Assembly (NCBI RefSeq): GCF_000737245.1
Contig: NZ_JPQU01000067.1
Span: 158,354 to 222,353 of the forward strand
Direction of reading: 5' to 3'
DNA length: 64,000 nucleotides
From: Pseudomonas syringae
GTDB taxonomy: Bacteria > Pseudomonadota > Gammaproteobacteria > Pseudomonadales > Pseudomonadaceae
Shown: one piece after another, positions 59,848-64,000 of the stretch
How the letters are laid out: each line of letters opens with the position of its first letter
Numbering within the stretch: the stretch's first letter is position 1
Notes under the pieces: generated by a model
What the model was told of the DNA's origin: nothing
The model's database searches: none
Seen by the model: only the letters and a program-made list of their open reading frames with translations
Position numbers and translations under genes: made by a program

Positions 59848-60981
59848 TCATGCCAAAGGCGGCGTTGGAATACCGCGTTTGGCGTAGAAGGCATCGACAA
59901 AGGCGGCCAATGTACCCTGTTGAATAGCCTCGCGCAAACCAGCCATAAGCACCTGGTAATGGCGCAAATTGTGGATTGTATTCAGCATGCTTCCCAGCAT
60001 TTCACCGCACTTGTCCAGATGATGCAGATAAGCACGGGAGAAGTTCTGACAGGTGTAGCAATCGCAGGTCGGATCCAGTGGCGAATCATCATGACGATGG
60101 AACGCGTTACGGATCTTCAGCACACCAGTGTCTATGAACAAATGACCATTGCGGGCATTGCGGGTCGGCATCACGCAATCGAACATGTCGATTCCGCGGC
60201 GCACACCCTCCACCAGATCCTCAGGCTTGCCTACCCCCATAAGGTAACGAGGTTTTTCAGGAGGCATCTGGCCTGGCAGATAATCCAGGACCTTGATCAT
60301 TTCATGCTTGGGCTCGCCCACCGACAGGCCACCGATAGCCAGGCCGTCGAAGCCGATCTGATCCAGACCTTCCAGCGAACGCATGCGCAGACTTTCATGC
60401 ATGCCGCCCTGGACGATACCGAACAGCGCCGCAGTGCTTTCGCCATGAGCGATTTTCGAGCGCTTGGCCCAACGCAGCGATAACTCCATCGATACCCGCG
60501 CGACATCTTCGTCAGCCGGGTAAGGCGTGCATTCGTCGAAGATCATCACGATGTCCGAGCCCAGATCACGCTGGACCTGCATCGACTCTTCCGGGCCCAT
60601 GAACACCTTGGCGCCGTCCACCGGAGAAGCGAAGGTCACACCCTCCTCCTTGATCTTGCGCATAGCGCCCAGGCTGAATACCTGAAAGCCGCCGGAGTCC
60701 GTCAGGATCGGGCCATTCCACTTCATGAAATCGTGCAGGTCGCCGTGGGCCTTGATCACTTCGGTGCCAGGGCGCAGCCACAAATGGAAGGTATTGCCCA
60801 GAATGATCTGCGCGCCAGTGGCTTCGATGTCACGCGGCAGCATGCCCTTGACCGTGCCATAGGTGCCGACCGGCATGAACGCCGGGGTTTCGACCACACC
60901 ACGAGGGAAGGTCAAGCGACCACGACGCGCCTTGCCGTCAGTGGCCAACAACTCGAAAGACATACGACTGGTGCGGCTCAT
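59848..60981 (-). CDS. tgt: tRNA-guanine transglycosylase
   Basis: Exchanges G34 for preQ1 in tRNAs with GUN anticodons, on the route to queuosine. 377 residues. The catalytic barrel has ILTDSGGFQVFSL and DECTPYPADE with the active-site aspartates; zinc is held by CDCYTC and the His of LHHLDKCGEM near 310-330. ATG 60979-60981 has AGAGGA at the right distance and overlaps the queA stop as ATGA; an ATG six codons on is the start used for some homologues. Confidence 0.96.
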   Translation of the reverse strand: MSRTSRMSFELLATDGKARRGRLTFPRGVVETPAFMPVGTYGTVKGMLPRDIEATGAQIILGNTFHLWLRPGTEVIKAHGDLHDFMKWNGPILTDSGGFQVFSLGAMRKIKEEGVTFASPVDGAKVFMGPEESMQVQRDLGSDIVMIFDECTPYPADEDVARVSMELSLRWAKRSKIAHGESTAALFGIVQGGMHESLRMRSLEGLDQIGFDGLAIGGLSVGEPKHEMIKVLDYLPGQMPPEKPRYLMGVGKPEDLVEGVRRGIDMFDCVMPTRNARNGHLFIDTGVLKIRNAFHRHDDSPLDPTCDCYTCQNFSRAYLHHLDKCGEMLGSMLNTIHNLRHYQVLMAGLREAIQQGTLAAFVDAFYAKRGIPTPPLA

Positions 60982-62042
60982 GCGTGATCCTCTGGGCCCG
61001 ATGCCTTGGGAGCGGTCGGCGCGGGATTGCGGGTGATGAACATGGCATCACCGTAACTAAAGAAGCGGTATCCGTTTTCAACCGCTGCCGCGTAGGCAGC
61101 CATGGTCTCGGGATAGCCGGCGAACGCCGAAACCAGCATCAACAGCGTGGACTCGGGCAAGTGAAAATTGGTCACCAGGGCATCGACCACATGGAACGGA
61201 CGACCTGGAAAGATAAAGATATCGGTGTCGCCGCTGAACGGTTTCAACACACCGTCGCGGGCCGCGCTTTCCAGCGAACGCACGCTGGTCGTACCTACGG
61301 CAATCACCCGACCGCCACGCGCACGACAGGCGGCCACGGCGTCGACCACATCCTGGCCGACTTCCAGCCATTCGCTGTGCATGTGGTGGTCTTCAAGCTT
61401 CTCGACCCGCACCGGCTGAAACGTACCCGCACCAACGTGCAGGGTCACGAACGCCATCTCGACGCCCTTGGCCTTCATCGCATCGAGTAGCGGTTGATCA
61501 AAATGCAGCCCTGCCGTCGGTGCAGCTACCGCACCGGCGCGCTCGGCATAAACAGTCTGATAGCGCTCGCGGTCGGCACTTTCATCAGGCCTGTCTATAT
61601 AAGGAGGCAACGGCATATGCCCGACTCGCTCCAGCAGCGGCAATACCGACTCGGTGAAACGCAGTTCGAAGAGCGTGTCATGGCGCACTACCATCTCGGC
61701 CTCGCCCCCGCCATCGATGAGAATCATCGAACCCGGCTTGGGCGATTTGCTTGAGCGCACATGAGCCAGCACCCGATGGGTGTCCAGCACACGCTCCACG
61801 AGAATTTCCAGCTTGCCACCGGAGACTTTCTGGCCAAACAGCCGGGCCGGGATAACCCGGGTATTGTTGAACACCATCAAGTCACCGGCGCGCACATGGC
61901 CCAGCAAATCGGAAAAATGCTCATGACCCAACGCCCCGCTGACCCCGTCCAGGGTCAGCAAACGGCTACTGCGTCGCTCAGCCAAAGGATGCCGAGCGAT
62001 CAGGGAATCGGGGAGTTCGAAGGTAAAGTCAGCAACGCGCAT
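60978..62042 (-). CDS. queA: S-adenosylmethionine:tRNA ribosyltransferase-isomerase
   Basis: 354 residues. Adds the epoxycyclopentane ring from SAM to preQ1 in tRNA. FELPDSLIARHPLAERRSSR at the start, VFNNTRVIPARLFG near 55-68, AAPTAGLHFDQPLL near 173-186 and LHVGAGTFQPV near 204-214 are family hallmarks. It overlaps tgt by four bases, so the two consecutive steps of queuosine synthesis are translationally coupled. Confidence 0.96.
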   Translation of the reverse strand: MRVADFTFELPDSLIARHPLAERRSSRLLTLDGVSGALGHEHFSDLLGHVRAGDLMVFNNTRVIPARLFGQKVSGGKLEILVERVLDTHRVLAHVRSSKSPKPGSMILIDGGGEAEMVVRHDTLFELRFTESVLPLLERVGHMPLPPYIDRPDESADRERYQTVYAERAGAVAAPTAGLHFDQPLLDAMKAKGVEMAFVTLHVGAGTFQPVRVEKLEDHHMHSEWLEVGQDVVDAVAACRARGGRVIAVGTTSVRSLESAARDGVLKPFSGDTDIFIFPGRPFHVVDALVTNFHLPESTLLMLVSAFAGYPETMAAYAAAVENGYRFFSYGDAMFITRNPAPTAPKASGPEDHA

Positions 62043-62108
62043 GATGGAGTTCGTCTAGCAGGGCCGCGAAGTTTAGCGGAAAGAGAGAAAATTGACCATG
62101 AAAGGTGA

Positions 62109-62137
62109 TTGACCAACGGTAAGACCGTCTGTAGACT
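62109..62137 (+). promoter_or_regulatory. Probable tRNA-Leu promoter
   Basis: TTGACC, a 17-base spacer and TAGACT (62132-62137), followed by a GC-rich discriminator just before the tRNA at 62151, as expected for a stringently controlled stable-RNA promoter. Confidence 0.6.
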
Positions 62138-62150
62138 TCGCCGCCATTGA

Positions 62151-62235
62151 GCCCTGATGGCGGAATTGGTAGACGCGGCGGATTCAAAATCCGTTTTCGA
62201 AAGAAGTGGGAGTTCGATTCTCCCTCGGGGCACCA
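62151..62235 (+). tRNA. tRNA-Leu, anticodon CAA
   Basis: 85 bases including an encoded CCA. The acceptor stem GCCCTGA pairs with TCGGGGC (one T-G pair); the D arm is GCG-GAATTGGTAGA-CGC; the anticodon stem GCGGA/TCCGT holds the loop TTCAAAA, giving CAA at positions 34-36; a long class II variable arm follows; the T arm is GGGAG-TTCGATT-CTCCC. It reads UUG codons. Integrase remnants lie directly downstream, so its 3' end is probably an integration site. Confidence 0.96.
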
Positions 62236-62279
62236 CATAGCAGTATCTGAGAGTCTCCGCCTGACCCTCAGACCCAAAG

Positions 62280-62307
62280 AAACCGGCCATTTGAGCCGGT
62301 TTTTTTG
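62280..62307 (+). terminator. Terminator of the tRNA-Leu gene
   Basis: Stem AAACCGGC / GCCGGTTT with a 7-base loop and a seven-T run, 45 bases after the tRNA. Confidence 0.9.
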
Positions 62308-62392
62308 TGTCTGTCTATCTAGATCTTTATCTCCTGATCCGTTGTATCCCTGCTTGTGTCCTGAGAAAAATACCGAACGTTGGGATACAAGA

Positions 62393-62589
62393 ATGAAGCG
62401 CGCAGACATAACGCGCCGCCCTCTCGCAAACACGACACTTGCGGGACTGGAGGTGGCATCAAAGGGATACCGGAAGCTGGACGGAAACAGCCTCTACTTC
62501 AGGGTCAAACCTGATGGCGGTAATCCTGGCAGCTCCGCTGCAGACGTCCGGCGGGCAATTGGACCAGGATGGGGCTCGGGAGTGGTGTG
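62393..62589 (+). pseudogene. Fragment of a phage-type tyrosine integrase, frameshifted
   Basis: From ATG 62393 the frame reads MKRADITRRPLANTTLAGLE and continues to LYFRVKPDGG, the DUF4102-type N-terminus of P4-like integrases. Near 62520 a one-base loss shifts the frame: the next frame continues the family sequence as SWQLRCRRPAGNWTRMGLGS. After about 62589 the integrase sequence stops and IS66-like sequence starts. The catalytic domain is missing, so it is inactive. Location just after tRNA-Leu fits an island integrase. Confidence 0.75.
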
Positions 62590-63080
62590 CGAACACATTC
62601 ACCGCTCGATGCGAAGAAAACCCATCGGGCCGACGCCTGGGCCTATGCAACCACCGCTTTTGCCGATATCCGAGCGGTGGTGTACGACTTCAGCCCCAGC
62701 CGCTCGGGCGAACACGCCCGTGCCTTTCTGCAAGACTGGAAAGGCAAGTCGGTGTGCAACAACTTTGGTGGTTACAAAGCCAGTTTTGCACTGGGCGTCA
62801 CCGAATTGGCTGCATGGCTCATGGGCGGCGCAAGTTTTTCGATCGGCACGTCACGAACAAGAGCACGCTCGCCGAACAGGCCCTGGGCTATATCCAGTTG
62901 CCATACGAAATCAAAAGTGAAATCCGCGACCTGGAGCCAGATTTACGGCGACGAATACGACAAGAAAAAGCCGTCCCCTTGATGGAAATGCTACACACCT
63001 GGATGATCGCCCAGCGCGACCTGTTGCGCGAGATATCCGAGTTGCCGCCGCATAAGTGGTTGCCGTTATGCAACTTGTAA
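62590..63080 (+). pseudogene. Fragment of an IS66-family transposase (TnpC type), frameshifted
   Basis: HRADAWAYATTAFADIRAVV, FSPSRSGEHARAFLQDWKG and NNFGGYKASFALGVTE in one frame are followed, after a single-base deletion near 62803, by IGCMAHGRRKFFDRHVTNKS and EPDLRRRIRQEKAVPLMEML in another. These are central and C-terminal parts of the IS66 DDE transposase. The N-terminal part and the companion tnpA and tnpB genes are absent. Probably the scar of an insertion into the integrase followed by deletion. Confidence 0.78.
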
Positions 63081-63419
63081 TGCACGTTAGATTAGGATCT
63101 AACATCGTCCGATCATTTGACTCTTTGTAAGCGTTCCGCCAATACGCCTTGATTGGTTGGGCGTTGAAAACGCCCCAACATCATCTGACCTAACCAGACT
63201 TTTGCGTAGAGCTGGCCTACGCAGTCCATGGCTATTAACGGTGTGAAGCCGAAACAGATATTCAAGCAGACCCCTGCTGGTGCGCGTCTAGGCAGAAGCG
63301 TATCATTTGATCCATCCTGTATCCCTTAAGGATTCTCCGATCAAGTCATGGAGCGCTTACATGTGACTTAGGCAAACTTGATCAAGGATAAGCACGTGAG
63401 AACGCAAGAGGATTCCATA
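63081..63419. other. Non-coding region in the decayed island
   Basis: About 340 bases with no convincing gene. I note a short inverted repeat GTTAGAT/ATCTAAC at 63087-63104 and an AGAGGA ribosome binding site at the right end that belongs to the next gene. No direct repeat of the tRNA-Leu 3' end was found here. Confidence 0.5.
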
Positions 63420-63944
63420 ATGGTCAAACTCCAGAAGGCTAACGTAGGCTCTCTCAGCGAGTTCAAAACTGCTCTCCAGGACTCGTTCCGAGTGGCGGCC
63501 GAAGCTGACTTAGGTCAGCCGCTTGAAGAGCCCCTTCCTTCTGATGAGGACATAGAGCAGTCCATTGCTGTTGATGGAGCCGCTACATACTGGATCATGG
63601 CAAACGATCAGCGTGTCGGCGGCGCAGTTATGGTAATTGACGAAATAAGCAATCGAAACTCATTGTCGTTCTTCTTCATTTCAACGAGCCAGCAGAGCCG
63701 TGGGCTAGGACTACAAGCCTGGAAAGCAATCGAGAGAGAGTATCCAAACACCAAGGTCTGGGAAACTGTCACCCCATATTTTGAAAAGCGAAACATTCAC
63801 TTTTATGTAAACAGGTGTGGCTTCAAGATTGTTGAGTTCTACAACAAATTTCATCCGGATCCAAACCAAGCTTCGGTTCAGGCTCATCAAGAAGGGGGGG
63901 GCGATGAGATGTTCAGATTCATGAAGGTTATGGGTCAGAAGTAA
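63420..63944 (+). CDS. GNAT family N-acetyltransferase
   Basis: 174 residues. The GNAT acetyl-CoA core is recognisable: WIMANDQRVGGAVMVI (beta strands), LSFFFISTSQQSRGLGLQAW with the Q/RxxGxG/A loop (about 84-98), and NTKVWETVTPYFEKRNIHFY then VNRCGFKIVEFYNKF near the C-terminus. The ATG at 63420 follows AGAGGA; a TTG at 63378 in frame is less likely. The substrate is unknown. It lies in the accessory region after tRNA-Leu, and its base composition is visibly lower in G+C than the core genes, which suggests transfer. The last 56 bases of the window (63945-64000) hold nothing I can name. Confidence 0.82.
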   Translation: MVKLQKANVGSLSEFKTALQDSFRVAAEADLGQPLEEPLPSDEDIEQSIAVDGAATYWIMANDQRVGGAVMVIDEISNRNSLSFFFISTSQQSRGLGLQAWKAIEREYPNTKVWETVTPYFEKRNIHFYVNRCGFKIVEFYNKFHPDPNQASVQAHQEGGGDEMFRFMKVMGQK

Positions 63945-64000
63945 CGTAAGCGTCCGGCGAAGGCACTTGGCTGAGTTGGTCTACGACGATGATCAACTCG

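Noticed and set aside
63087..63104. Short inverted repeat GTTAGAT/ATCTAAC in the island tail
   Set aside because: Too short and isolated to call an attachment site, terminator or operator.
1..64000. CRISPR array, intact prophage or intact insertion sequence
   Set aside because: No regularly spaced direct repeats, no phage structural genes and no complete transposase were seen; the only mobile-element sequences are the fragments after tRNA-Leu.

Overview
This 64 kb window is an ordinary bacterial chromosome segment. Gene content and order point to the genus Pseudomonas, probably the fluorescens/syringae side of it: xerD and dsbC after rplS-trmD-rimM-rpsP, purL next to mltF, guaBA, pilF-rodZ-ispG-hisS-yfgM-bamB-der, a complete isc cluster, and yajC-secD-secF. 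The many intergenic REP-type palindromes built on GTGGGAGCGAGCTTGCTCGCG and GTGGGACCGGCTTTAGCCGGG fit the same lineage. The species call is inference; the gene identities are mostly secure.

Layout. 1-7400: ribosome, tRNA-modification and SRP genes on the minus strand (ffh, rpsP, rimM, trmD, rplS, xerD, partial dsbC), with the divergent pair ypjD-corB. 7450-14600: mixed transport and accessory functions (MHS-type MFS carrier, WbqC-like protein, purT, VUT transporter, DUF1289 protein, two Nudix hydrolases, L,D-transpeptidase, NIF3-like protein). 14600-20200: purL and the divergent lytic transglycosylase mltF. 20300-25500: tadA, then an accessory stretch with an unusual lectin/PLAT-like protein split by an in-frame stop, a Tat-exported multicopper oxidase, a small membrane protein and a lipoprotein. 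25700-29000: guaA and guaB (GMP synthesis). 29000-38000: zinc-ribbon protein, TauE/SafE exporter, xseA, M23 peptidase, leuA with a possible leucine-rich leader peptide, FlxA-like protein, and an aminotransferase/omega-amidase pair. 38000-46800: der, bamB, yfgM, hisS, ispG, rodZ, pilF, rlmN on the minus strand. 46800-54650: ndk and the Fe-S assembly operon iscR-iscS-iscU-iscA-hscB-hscA-fdx-iscX with an IscR-type operator, preceded by trmJ and cysE. 54700-62050: suhB, a glycine-zipper protein, secF-secD-yajC-tgt-queA. 62100-64000: tRNA-Leu(CAA) followed by a decayed integrase, an IS66 transposase fragment and a GNAT acetyltransferase, which looks like the edge of a degraded genomic island.

How the parts fit. 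Several genes form pathway sets: purT, purL, guaB and guaA in purine synthesis; the isc genes plus cysE (cysteine supply) for iron-sulfur clusters, which are needed by IspG and RlmN encoded nearby; yajC-secD-secF with yfgM and bamB for protein export and outer-membrane assembly; queA and tgt for queuosine.

Most of the window is housekeeping. The less explained signals are the family of long palindromic repeats (two copies with arms of about 45 bp), the split lectin/PLAT/SGHY protein, the possible leuA leader peptide, several terminator or promoter arrangements inside operons, and the remnants next to tRNA-Leu. I did not see a CRISPR array, an intact prophage or an intact insertion sequence.
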